Below, piece by piece: positions 39,386-52,600 of a stretch of DNA of 64,000 nt. A program made the position numbers and the translations under genes. The notes beneath the pieces are model-generated. The model worked only from the letters and a program-made list of their open reading frames with translations. It ran no database searches and was not told where the DNA came from. This DNA is from Membranipora membranacea (lineage: Eukaryota; Bryozoa; Gymnolaemata; Cheilostomatida; Membraniporidae): assembly GCA_914767715.1 (NCBI GenBank), contig OU612065.1, positions 20,710,001 to 20,774,000 on the forward strand, written 5' to 3'. Position 1 is the first letter of the stretch. Each line of letters opens with the position of its first letter.

Positions 39386-40831
39386 TCCACTGTTATTAAA
39401 GACATTATTCTCTGCCATAGGTAACTAAGCCTCCCAGAAGCCATGTACACTAGTCAATCTACTAAATAAAATGTAATCTCTGTGCAAAAAAATCTCAATA
39501 TGGAATGGAAATATGTCACACACTTGAGACAATCTCTATTCTATTCTGAAACCAAAAGTGTTATATGTGCCTATATGACAGGAGCGTCGGTTTAGGCAGT
39601 GTGTCGCTGTGTGTTCTTGAGGACGTTGACCATGCTCTTCAATAAAACATCACTTTTTGACAGGCTGTGCAGTGATAACAGTGGGAATTTACCTTCGCCA
39701 GATTTGTATTGTTATTATGAAGATATTTATAAATACAATCAAAGACAGGTTTTATTCTGTCGTTATTATGGAGACTGAAGATGTTACACATTATACGTAC
39801 ACGTTTCCAAGTGCAACGAGCCAAACAAGTTTGTATTTTGAAATGAGGATTGATTCTGTATCAATTTTAATTTAAAATTATTTCGATAATATTTAACATA
39901 ACATCACCAAAAACCAATCCCATGCAAATGTTAGACAAGTTGCCCTGTCATGGACATACTTGATGCACTGAGCTCACTTTTCCATTATTGGAATACTCAA
40001 ACACAGCGCAAGTACTGTGCAGCTTGTCATTTCTGCCAGGTATGCACTCAATCCAGTGATATAAACTCAATCCACCATCTCAAATATGGTTTATCTGGGT
40101 ATCACGTATCAGAACTTGGAACTGTATGGCCAGGGTTTGGCATAGACTTACTATATTGAGTGACTCAACAGATCAATCTGGCTCACCATTGGCTGACACA
40201 TGATACCCCAATATCAGGCCCCATGGACAAGTCAGGGAAATGGAACTTTGGCCAAACATTGAGACATACATCAGATTTCATAATATTGCAGTATCAATGA
40301 TGAGAATCACTCCCATGCCACCTAAAATTGGGTCTGAAGCCTATGTGAAATACAAACCGGAAGTAGGACAATTTGTGTTTCTGATTTTTCAGGTGTTTGC
40401 TCACCAACATTTCAAAAGCCCATTCAGAGAAGATTTATCATTTTTATGCTTAGTATTTCATGAGAACTTCAAGATAACACCCCAAACTACCTATGAAATG
40501 AGTAAAAAACAGTTTGGTTGGACTCAATAATGATGTAAAGCTGGATGGAAGATACATGTACACATTTGGATGATTGATATGTCTACTTTACTAAGCTATT
40601 ACATGATGATTGTGAGACCTTTGGTAAATTATTTTTATTGCCCAAGGAGGACTGACATACTTTGTCACTGATATCATTATGCACAAACCTAATGCAATAC
40701 CCATCAGGCAGTAACCTTGTATTCTGTGAAGCCACTCAGCACAAATCAGCAAAACTTTTCAGCCATAGCTAGAAATTTTGTAGATCAATGTTTACGTGTC
40801 TCTAAGACGCCCGCATTAAATGGAAACCCAG

Positions 40832-40837
40832 TATATA
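40832..40837 (+). promoter_or_regulatory. TATA box of H1
   Basis: TATATA lies 92 bp upstream of the H1 start codon, consistent with a short histone 5' UTR. Confidence 0.6.
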
Positions 40838-40923
40838 ACTGCGCGGATACTTTGAAATGTCATCACAACTCTTGACACAGTTCTAGTAAAGTTTTAGTTC
40901 CTCTTCTACACTCTACATCAATC

Positions 40924-41550
40924 ATGGCTGATACTACTCCAGCTGCACCAGCACCTGTTGCTTCACCAAAGAAGGCAGCTGCCAAGAAGGTTAGCAAGCC
41001 CAAGGCTAAGCCAACTCACCCACCAGTTGCTCAGATGGTGAATGAGTCCATCAAAGCACTCAAGGACAGGAAGGGATCTTCACTGCCTGCTATCAAGAAA
41101 CACATGTCTGCTAACTTCAAGGTTGATGCTGCCAAGCTTGCACCATTCATCAAGAAGTACCTGAAGGGAGCTGTCACCAGTGGAAAGCTAGTCCAGACTA
41201 AGGGAGTTGGAGCATCTGGATCTTTCAAGCTCTCAGCTGCTGCCAAGGCTGAGAAACCCAAGGTCAAGAAGCCAGTTGCCAAGAAGTCTCCAGCTAAAGC
41301 TAAGAAGCCAGCAGCCAAGAAGGCCAAGTCTCCAGCTAAGGCTAAAAAACCAGCTGCCAAGAAAGCTAAATCACCTGCCAAGGCAGCTAAGAAGCCGGCA
41401 GCAAAGAAACCTGCTGCCAAGAAACCAGCAGCAAAGAAGGCACCAGCTAAGAAGGTCAAGACCCCAAAGAAGGCTGCTGCCAAAAAGCCTGCAGCAAAGA
41501 AACCCGCTGCCAAGAAGCCAGCCGCCAAGAAGCCTGCTGCCAAGAAGTAA
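40924..41550 (+). CDS. H1: Linker histone H1 (208 aa)
   Basis: An intronless frame for a linker histone that binds nucleosome entry and exit DNA. It has a short Ala/Pro/Lys-rich N-terminal tail, a winged-helix globular domain (about residues 33-108, beginning [19 protein letters not shown] and ending near GASGSFKLS), and a long basic tail made of repeated [23 protein letters not shown] and similar units. SPAK sites in the tail are typical cyclin-dependent kinase targets. It is TATA-driven with a 3' stem-loop, so it is replication-dependent. It lies about 14 kb from the core-histone genes, separated by SGSM3. Confidence 0.97.
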   Translation: MADTTPAAPAPVASPKKAAAKKVSKPKAKPTHPPVAQMVNESIKALKDRKGSSLPAIKKHMSANFKVDAAKLAPFIKKYLKGAVTSGKLVQTKGVGASGSFKLSAAAKAEKPKVKKPVAKKSPAKAKKPAAKKAKSPAKAKKPAAKKAKSPAKAAKKPAAKKPAAKKPAAKKAPAKKVKTPKKAAAKKPAAKKPAAKKPAAKKPAAKK

Positions 41551-41579
41551 ATGAATCTGACTACATACCCAACCCCAAC

Positions 41580-41595
41580 GGCCCTTTTCAGGGCC
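41580..41595 (+). terminator. Histone 3' stem-loop of H1
   Basis: GGCCCTTTTCAGGGCC forms a 6-bp stem with a TTTC loop, followed by a purine-rich AAAGAGTTGTT downstream element that would pair with U7 snRNA. Confidence 0.97.
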
Positions 41596-43690
41596 ACCAT
41601 CTCTTACCAAAGAGTTGTTCATGTTGTCTCAAAACGATGTTTTGGGTACAATTTTAATATATGAATTGTGTTAATTCTTATCACCAGGGGTTGGTCTCAT
41701 CTAACTTTCAAAATTGTAATAGTCGAGTTTTGGTATAATCATTGCATTCAGTTCTATCAAGCTTTATATAAAAAATTCATATTCGCTTGAAACTGAATTA
41801 TGAAATGTGAGAAGCTTTGTTGTTGAAAATTTTGCTGTGTTCGTTACAGCCCTGCAACATCATATGGCATGATTCACTTGATGAAATCTTGACTTCGTTA
41901 TTACTGCCAGGCAGGCAGGCAGCTTTCCAAAATTGAACAGAAAATCAAAATTTATTTTAATTGGTATTTTCAAAACAAAAATCTCAAGAGAAATGGGATG
42001 GCTTTTGGTTACTGGCTAGATTGAGCCATCCAGTTTTACTAATCCGATACTGCTGTCCCTAGTTGTGGTGTGCTTATTGCCGGCTATTGAAAATTCTGAT
42101 AATTTTGAAAGTTATCAATTTGTTACCCATCTATTTTTGCAAGCACTCAATTTACCCAAAAAAATAAAAAACACGCATATAAATCATAGGATTGCAAGAA
42201 GAATGTATTAATTATTTAAACCATTGTATTATAGAAAATAGACAGTGCATAAAACATATATTCCATTACAATAAATCCATCATCAAGGTATAGACCAGTA
42301 TTTGTAGTATAAATAGAAAATAAGATGGTATATGTAATCTATATGTTCCAGCTAAATAGGTGGTGTTTTATCAGCATATCATTGAGTGTTTCCTTATTGC
42401 CTGGTCCGTTTTTTGGTGCAGAAGTCGAAACAGGTTTTGATGGTAGCTCCCAGTTCAGTGTCAGTCTGAAAGCGAATTGTGCTAGCACTCTGAAATCAAC
42501 AAGTTAAATTTACAAACTTTGAATAGCAGCTTTTTGAATGTGGGGTAGTGTTTTACTGTATACAAGCAACATTGGATACAGTGATTATGTATAGTGTGAA
42601 GCCACAATCATTAGGCAAGGGAGTTATTTACTCACACTAATAAATAAGGCAACTCTTTGTAACATCAATATATGCACTGATAATTTAAAAGAGGTACACT
42701 TCCATTAAGGGCAGTAGGGCATTCATTTGTCTGTCTTGGGACCATATTCAGCTCAGTTTATATTTGCGTCCATGGCTGTGAAGGCATTGACGTCTGAATC
42801 ATTGTATACACAAATTAGAGCCAGGCAAATGTCCGATTTTGATCCATCAAAAATTTGTATAGCAATAACCCACGGGGCAGAACACAGTATGCTATAAGTT
42901 CCGCATGCATAGCCTGTTAAACATTACTTTAAATTGAGCACTGAGTGTAAGAAGTCAGTATATCACAAGGCAAAACAGTGAAAGATTGCATGGCAAAATA
43001 TTATTATTTTCTAGAAAAGACACAAAAGTGAGTTTAGCTGTAGCTTTCTAAGGTAGATTGAAAGGTAATGTAAGATATGAAAGGCCATGTGAAGTATCAG
43101 TATTTGCTCAATTGTTCAAGATTTATGGTAAATTCTGCCAGGGGCTTATAGAGGTACAAGTAATATTCAGATATATGGACATGATAATGGATAATGATTG
43201 ATAAAATTTGATGCAGTTACTGAATTCAGATTTGTCACACCTTATCAGTAGAGGGGAACAAATTCTGAATAAAAAATGAATCTGATTAAATTTGATCAAG
43301 GATAATGGTGATCCATATGTGGTGTCAAAGTTATCCGGTCAGGATGATAAAATGTAAAAGAAAAGGTGCGAGTGGTCACAAAACCACGATGATCAATGCA
43401 CAGGGCATATAATCTACGATCGGGGGAGGTTGGCCTGGATACATCAGGTGATAGAGTATAACAACATCAAAGCAAGAAAGTAAAATATATCAATAGAGCG
43501 TACGCTTGACGTTTCTGTACATAATTCAAAAATAAAAATAACTGAGATATTTTTGACTAGACTATGACAACTCATTGTCAGCACATAAATAAGGTAGTAT
43601 AAAAACAGCAAAATTTTGTAGGTGTTTTAATAAGGCGGTGTAAGCATTGATAAAACATCTTTTTTGAACATCCATTAAAAGTAGAGTAAT
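41596..43690. other. Intergenic between H1 and SGSM3 (convergent)
   Basis: AT-rich sequence with no recognised exon or RNA gene. H1 and SGSM3 both end into it. Confidence 0.4.
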
Positions 43691-46600
43691 CTATGATCCC
43701 ATTTCCCAGCTGAATAGATGATACTTTGTCAACATTTCCTGCACATTCAAAACAAAGGCTTTCTCCCAGTCCTTGGCTTTCTTTGCTATCTCCTGATCAC
43801 GTTCCAATATAAAAGCAAACTGACCCAGAAGCCTAGAGAAAATTAACATCACAACAGTATGACAACGATCGACATAAAATTTACAACATAGATCACAATA
43901 TAGAAGGTTTTTGCATGTAAAAAATGTCTGTAGCATTCTGGTCGCTACCTAGCCTTGTTCACGCGGCCGTGTGAACAAGGCTAGACGCTACTAATGAATA
44001 AATAAGAAAGTCAAATAATAAATACAACGATAAGAGTGCGTTGCTATTTGGTAAGTGCAGTGGGGAAAACCAAGCGACCTTAAAAACATTTAGCATACTT
44101 ATGGATGATCACTGCCTGAATTAACTTCGATCCATTTTGTCCATATTTGGAGTTGTCTTCTTTGATTGGAAAGTTCCCTTAGAAATTGATCAGGGAGGGT
44201 GGGTCTGAACTGGTCTGATCAAGCAGAGGATAAACAACTCAAACACAGGCTAAATGAATGAAACAGAAGAAAAACATAAAGCAGATTGAATACATACCTC
44301 AGATCACATTTAATCTGCACCCATCCAGGGCTTCTGAGGAAGGACCAGCTATGGTACCATTTCCTCACTATCTGCTCCGAGGAGCAGATTGATTCTAACC
44401 ATAGATGTAACACTTGCTCACTAAAAAAAAAACACATAATAAGAGATTGACGTATGAAAGGTTGCCTGTCACAAAAAGCTTTGTTTGATTGAAGGGAGGG
44501 GGGTCCCCCAACAACGCTTGTCAAGACAGACTAGGGCCGACTTGCTCTCAGTTGGACACAAGTTATATCAATAAACTCCGTCTCCATCGGTTAGAGTAAT
44601 CCTGAGCCACTGATAGAGTTTAAAAGCCTGTGTGAACTAAATCAGGGCCAGAAATAAGAGTATGGTGTGAAGTAGGCATTGACTATTCTTCAGGTTACTC
44701 CAGAATTTCTAGGGTTAGTAGAACATTTATCCATGAGCAGAGCTTTGATTGAACTGTCAGAACTCATTGCATGTCAAGGTGATCAGCTATGAATAGTGGT
44801 TCTCATTGAGGTATATATATAACTTACTTTAGTCCGCAGCATATAAGAGATCTAAGCTTGACATCCATCTGAGCGTGCGCTGTATCATGTGTAGCATTGA
44901 CAGCTTGTACAGCCTGTAAGAGATACACCATAGCTTAGTCATACATAACGACATACCAAATTGCCAATAAAAGTAAAACCAATTTATCAACCAAATAAAA
45001 AAAACTGGTGAATGAAGTTATTCAAATATTATGTGACTCATATGTTGACACTTAACTAGCATTTATGTCCACTACAGACGGAAATGTTTCAATGAAGTAA
45101 TAGAGGAAGATCATGACTTTGAGTCAGGTGGTTATTTTCCTCTTGTAGTACATAACTAACAGTGAGTATAAATACTTATGTACCTTATATAGAACTTCTT
45201 CTGGGGTGAGGACTTTACCGTCTTCCTCCAACCTAAAATCATGGACAAAGAGACAGCCATTAGTGAAATAGATCTCTTGTTATCAAATTATCATAGATAA
45301 CAGTCCTCAATAGACAGTTTTCTGAGCTCTGATTTAGGCCTCTATTCGGAGTTGTCCGCTCTCCAGTTTGGTACTTTTAACCCACGCCACATAGGAAAAA
45401 CGTGCTGAAAAGAGGGTTATCTTGAAATCCACTTATAGTAGGATAAAAATGATTTTTGATTCAGAATCTGCACCATTGAAAACTGATAGGGACATAGTTT
45501 GGGAAATATTTTTGGTATTCGGTTAGTCAATTATATCGATTTCTGCCAGTTTTGCGGACCATTTGGCAGAATTTTTCTTGAATTTCGTCACTAAAATTAA
45601 GATTTATCAACATTCAAGCCTCCAATGATTTGGAAACCCTGTCTCACAGGGTTTTCAATGGTGCGGATTTTGAATCAAAAATCAATTTTATCCTAACATA
45701 AGCGGTTTTCAAGAAAACCCTCTTTCAGCAAGTTTTTCCTATGCAGCGTGGGTTAAAAGTACCAAACTGGAGAGAGGACAACTCCAAATTGAGGCATAAA
45801 TCAGAGCTCAGAAAACTGTCTATATATTCTTGCTGATGAACTTATGAAATGCCAACTGGAAGGCGCACAGGATGTCCCCTTGACAATAGACCAATCTTTT
45901 TCCTTTCTGTCCAAATACGTGAGATTATCGTTTGGACAGTGGACAAGAAGAAATATCATCTACAGGTAACGCTTATCACAGGAATAACATCTAATCATTA
46001 ATTTTTAAATAGAAAAACGTTATGTGAGCACCAAAACTGTTTAATCGCTTCTTCCTTGCGTGTCTTCTTTTGATACCTGAAAGTTTTGCAGAGCACCAGT
46101 CTGGCGTACACAGAGCGGAAGTCTTTCTCTATCTCCTTCCTAGACGCCTCCTCAATAAACAGCCAGGGATGAGACGATCCGCCCATAATCATAGATCTCT
46201 TCATACCATGTTCAAAAATGGCTTTCATCGCAGAACAAAATCTGTAATAGTAAAACCTCCAAAGTTGTACAATGATGCATACAATGTGAAAATGATTTAT
46301 TTAGAAAATTTTCTAACTACATCCTTGATGATGGCGACCCTTCACGCCTCCATGAAATTGAGAATGTTTGACCAGTCATCATAACTGCTGATTACTCATG
46401 ATACATATCAGCAATCTGTCCTTAACTGTAGTGAACTTCCAGAAGCTTTCATAAAATTCCACAAATTGACATGAACTTCCATTAACTGTCATAAAATTCC
46501 GTAAACTGACACAAACTTCCAGAAGCTGTCGTAAACTGTCAAAATGATATGAGTATGCATATTAACAACCAGTTTAGAGGTTCTTAGAGTCAGTGGTAAG

Positions 46601-49600
46601 GTAGGGCGGAAGCAGGAGCATAGGGAAAAAGATCTGTAGCACCTCAATTTGTGTACTTTACATTGTAATTTGATACCAATGACGTTGTATAGTACATAAA
46701 AGTGAGAAACTGTTTGTGTCAGTCAGGTGACACTATTATTATTATCAGTATACTTACGTTCCCCTGACTAGATCAGTTATCTCAGCAGATACAGAATCAT
46801 CGCCAGCTGATGTGTAATCTTTACTTCTCTCATCTAAAACCTCGACAAACTTAGCAGGGAACCAGCCGACTAAACCTCTCAATTCTCCTATCCAACAATG
46901 CTCATCGCTCATAGAGATCAACTACAATAAACGTACAGAACATGATAACACTCACCACCATCTATAAGGATTGGGTGAGATACATTTTCATTGAGTTTGG
47001 GAAGTTATATAGAAATCATTTAGTTGCTGGTTTACATATTTTATGTAGCATATTGGACACAGTGCATGATTTCCAAGTGCATGTTGACGAGATGTTGGTA
47101 CAAAAGTTAACAAGCTTAAGAATTCTGGTCCTGTTTCATACTGCATCTTTATGTTATGGAACATTGCTTTCAGTCAAAAGAATATGGGAAGTTATTGTGA
47201 AAGAGCCTATTGTCGACAAATTATTGTGTTCAAAACAGAGCAACACCTTTAACTAAGTTTTGATCATTTCTAGTGCAAGAAAAAGCTAGAATGTCGGATC
47301 GATGCTTCTGGCTCATCAGACTTACATTGATAACATCATTCTTTTTGAAGCCCAGCTCATCATGATCATGTCGCTCAAAGTCGACAAGAGCCTTAGCTCT
47401 GCGCCTTCTTCTTTGAACCACACTAACATAACGATCTAAGTCTAAACTATGACTCTCTAGAGAATAGTCGGCAGTCAAATTCTGAAAGAAGATTAACATA
47501 GTCAAATAGTACAAAAATCCTAACGAAATAAATCTGCTGTAATGGTCTTCAGCTGACAAATCTGCCTGAATGCAAACAGCAATAATGGGCAGACTTGGAT
47601 AAACCATAAGTTTGAGAATTAGCATGTCTATCGAATGATCACATTGTGTTCGATTGTATTTAATAATGTCATATCCGCGACATATGTCGCGCAAGCAATG
47701 GATAACTTTTGGAATTGGCATAATGGGTCGCAATTATTTTATCACTTTGCTATTATGCTTCACATGCTGTAACTTACAATGTGTTTGTTATCTGGATCTA
47801 GAGATTGAAAATGACGACCGATTTTCAGTACAGCCGCCCTGAGATCTACAAGCAGTTCTGTCTGTTTGATATTTTTAGCTTTAGCATCTTCACCGCCCCA
47901 ATCACCCCACAGATAGTCAAAGATCGAATGTGAACGAGTAATCTGTCTTTTGTTCAATTGCTAAAAAGAGACAACAATCATTATATAGGTAACTATTATG
48001 GGCAAACTGTATGAGACCAAAAGGATGATGCTCAAACCAAGGGGCTTCTATTCCTCCTTGCTCAAACAAAGGCAAATATGAAATATTCTCATATCAATTG
48101 AAATTAGGAGTAATCCCCTCTCTGAGATAAAATGTCAGAGAGGGAGCAACTCCCATTTCAGTATAACTCCATGTTAGAGTGATTGATGAAAAACACATTA
48201 TCTCCACACACTCACCTGTTTGGGGAGGTTGTTTGCCTGTTCAGGGTTGAGTATGGTACCCTGGTCAGCCATAAGATAAGCTAAATGTTTTCGACGGTGT
48301 GACTCAATCAAGCCATGTTTCAATGACTGCGCGATCTCTTTTGAAGCAGCAATGAGTTCATCAACATCATCGATAGTGGAGGGTAAGTCCGATAAGACAT
48401 TAAACATCTGTGAGGAATTCTCACAGGCTAACAGCTGATCAAGCTACAATACACAAATACTGATGAAAACATAATTGGGAAACACCGCTTTGTGAATAGC
48501 ATCCTATTATCGTAATGGACTATTTGAATTAAGTAATGTGAAACTGCCATACCTGTAAGAAATCTGAGTTCAAATTATACTGTCATCAAAAACTGGTTGA
48601 AATTGTTTGGCTGTAATAAGTCACCGACGATTTTAACCAACAGTCCTATCAAAATGTGTCATTGCGTCCAAACACAGTGCTATACCTGAGACTGTAGATA
48701 ACTATCTATGATCATTGGCTATTCAACAGTGAACTTGTTGAAACGATTAAAAATATATTGCCAATTTGTTCTTACTAAATTTTCCATACTACAGTACATA
48801 TAGGTTTGCACAGGTACCTTCATTTTCAGCATGCCAAGTGTTATCTGAAAGAGCACCACAGATCCATGATAGAAGAATAGATCCCAGACTCTGAGTAATA
48901 TTCGAGGATGTAAGACGCTCCCAAAAACAGTGAGAAACCAGTGTAGTGTGATCAGTGATATCTCTGCAAAGCAAAATGAATCATGAAGTTAAAGTCTTGT
49001 AAACTAGGTTAACATATCATTAAATCCATCTGGAATTCTTATGCATGTTGCGAGCAAACTTTGGTTTGAATGACACTATGGCATGAGGGCACCAGCTGTG
49101 AATTGCCATAATTTGCACATTTAAGCTGGTATCAAAGCCAATATACAGACATACAGGGTGTCTATGCAACACCTTGATAACCTAAACTGTTAGAAACAAG
49201 CAGTGACTAAGCAACCAAATAATTGACAAACAATGGCAGATCAATAAACAAACACCCTGGGCAACAAGGATTGACTAGTCTGAGCCCCCAGACTTTTGCC
49301 CCTCGTCCGACGCCCCCCCCCCCCCCGGACGAGAGGATTGAAAAAAGCAGTACGTTCATTAAAAGCATACAGTTTAAATTAAAAAAAAGCAAAATTCTTC
49401 CCCACGACTCTATCAATACTTCAATTTTGATACTTAGTCCAGTGGCAGCCTACCAAAAATGTGGCTAGAAATGCAACTTCAATTACGAAATTGGATGGAT
49501 AAATTCTAGGAGTGGATTCTAGGGTAGTTTTTTGAGGTGGTCGCAATGGTGATTATGTACCTTACACAAAGTTGCACAATAGGCAACAAATTGCCAAAAA

Positions 49601-52600
49601 CGCTGCCGAAAATGGTCAAAATTGCTGTTTTTTGTAGATTTCAAAGGTCTGTCTTGTGCTCACCTTATGAGTTGGGCTACTCAAACTCTGCAATCAGATT
49701 CATACATTCCTTGGTCAGTTTTTGGTATAATATCAGCATTACATCTCAAATATTGAGTGAATGACCAACCTTATAAAAAGTGATAAAGTGAAAAACGCTG
49801 CCAACAAAAGGGAAAGTGATGAAAAAATGATGATATGGTTTCAAAATGTCCAAAATCTGAAAGAGCATGTCATAATTAGTGTATCTACAAGTTTACATGG
49901 GTCTGCCATCGTAAATAGCCGAGATGTGGCCAACAATGGTTGCAATACCCCCTTATATCACCTGTATATAACTATCATTGAAACGACACTACTTTTTCAA
50001 TTTTGCAGACGCCTCGAAAACTGACTTCGAATGTTTGTATCGATCTGATTTTTTTATGGTGGTTTTGTATTGACTCAATCAATAACCAAAAATTTTTCTC
50101 CAGCACTACGTACCTTTTGATGATACTTGAAGGAGTTTTGCTTTTGCTTTACACGCTATATAACCTTATACAGACGATTTTCATGATACTATAGAGGAAA
50201 CCTAAAATACGCATTATTTGAAAAACCACACACTCAGAGCATTAAAATCTGGTGTTATGCGATGGGAGGGTCAATGCACAGTCACCATAAGAAAATCAGA
50301 TCAATACGAACATTCGAAGCCTGTTTTTAGGCAGCAGCATAATTGAAAAAGTAGTTTCGCTTTAATGATAGTTATACACAGGTGATAAAAGGGGTATTGC
50401 AACCGTTGTTGGCCGCATCTCAGCTTTTTATGATAGCAGACCAATGTAAAGTTGTTGATCCACTAATTATGACATGCTCTTTCAGATTTTGGATGTTTTG
50501 AAACAATATCATCATTTTTTGATCACTTTCCCGTTTACCGGCAGCGTTTTTAGCAATTAGCTGCCCATTGTGCAACTTAATGTAAGGTACATTGTTACCA
50601 TTGCGATCATCGTGAAAAACTGTACCAGAAACAACTCACAAACCTTATCCATCCAAAAGTGCAAATGGAAGTGACAAGATAGGCAAGGGCTGCCACCGGA
50701 CCAACTGTCCCTTCAATCAAACAATACACAGATATAGAAATTCAATCGCCATACCGTACTCATTCCCATATTCTAGTAGTACTAGTAGCCTATAGTCTAA
50801 GGTCTAAGCACTTTCAGTCGAGTCGGCCAAGAGGGGAAGGGGGCTAGAGTTTATGGGGTTCAAACTATACCATCTCATGTATGTACCTACCGACATCAAG
50901 TTTCTTGAGTTTGTTGTCCAGTTCAGGTAAATAGCTTGTTATTAACTGTGACAGTACTCGCTGATCTGCCTGAACACCAAGTAATGAGCTAGAGTAATAT
51001 GAAGCAGGCAGCATATCCTCGATTACAGTACAAGTCAGCCAGAATACTTCCTCCTCCTCCATATACAGCAGCAGGGAGGCAACAACCTGCAAGGATATGT
51101 CAATAATAAATATTTATAAATGATAGGTGGGCGGGTATGATAGGTGGGCAGGAAAGTTTGATCAATCATCGCTATGTATGGCTGTAGAGTGTCAACATAA
51201 ACATATAAATATATAAATACTTATATGTTTATGAATGTCACTGATACTTTGTGCTGCTCATAGCGTTCATCTGCCGAGCTGAACCTCCTGCTTGCTTTCC
51301 CACTTGAACCTTTGATGATGCTTGTACAGTTATGTCACTTGATACACAAACAGATAAGCTGTTGCAAAATAAGATCAATATTCAGCCACCTACATACAGA
51401 ATGTTTAGAAGTAATTAGTATGGATATGTCACACAAAACCACCTACACATTCTATTGATAGTGGATAATATCACCTACAGTCAGCATCTATGATGAACAG
51501 AAAATGGGAAATTACCTGGATAATCCCCAGGCTCGATATAACCTGTGGTATATATTTTGTTTACACATAAAGTACCAAGAATTTTAGACATTTCCTAGAA
51601 CGAAGCGAAACACTTACCACACCCATGCCTTGGCAGTATCCAATATCAGGATATAACCAGGCGATGCCTCTCAAAATCCTTCTGAGCCGAGCAATGCCAG
51701 TGCTTTTCATACCACAGAAACATGCATTGTTTGGCAATGTTCTTAATAGGTCCTGAAATAGAAGATAAGAAAAACTGACACTCAAGATAGAAATTCGTAG
51801 TACTGTTCATGAAGGCCAGTTTGCGCATAGTAAGATGTAAACTTACTATCTGGTATGTTTATGACAATTTGATACACAGACAAACGTTGAGCAACATATA
51901 GTTCCCAGCGCATAAAGGTAGAGGATGCTATTGAGTTGACACGTCTTCCAACTGGATTTATGGCGCCAATTAAGATAACACATGATATTTTACATACGAT
52001 AGGAAAGCCCTTTTTATGACATTGTAGACATCAAATTGCTGAGAAAAGTTAAAATTACACACACTGTTTATAATTTGTTGCCTATTTAACTGGATAAAAA
52101 ATCAATGGAAATCCAAAACTGTGGGTTGGTAGGCTTGATATAGTATGTTTGCGCAATCAGAGTTTACATGTCTACCTTTTCTATCTGCTTTGAAGAGACA
52201 AGGTTATCAATGGAGCTAGCCTTGACAATATCCGGATAAGACTGACTAGAGTTTTGTTTCTTGGCGATTGCTCCACAGAGACGAGGCCAGATAAAGGGTC
52301 GGAGAGAGTGAGGGATTCCGTGCTGTGTTATCATATCCTGTAGCTTCTGTGACGGAGTCAGCGACACCTCAGTCTGAAATATTAAATGACACGATTATTC
52401 CCAAACTCCCAACAAGAGATTGGATTATGTTGCAATCAGATTCTGGTGTTATGGGAACATAAAATATGAAAAAACGGAATCAGTAAAATTCATGCAGCAG
52501 GTGATGAGTTGAGAGAGTATACGGGAATGATTTGGGAATGCAGGTTAATGCCATCACTTCTTAGCTTGGAAACTTTCAAAAGCACAGTTAACTCAAATGT

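Larger units (their letters stand above)
37678..40831. other. Intergenic between the receptor-like gene and H1
   Basis: About 3.1 kb with no recognised exon. It holds a perfect 30-bp palindrome (38450-38479), a small tandem duplication at about 38873-38904 (agtaatcgccaaattc), and a G/C-rich hairpin (39353-39385). Open frames at 39950-40159 and 40240-40530 resemble nothing I know. Confidence 0.4.

Noticed and set aside
40240-40530. 96-residue plus-strand frame upstream of H1, considered as a transposase fragment
   Set aside because: No catalytic motif or family similarity could be pointed to.
41031-41622. Long antisense and shifted frames over H1
   Set aside because: They arise from the biased, repetitive Ala/Lys/Pro codons of the H1 tail; H1 is unmistakable.
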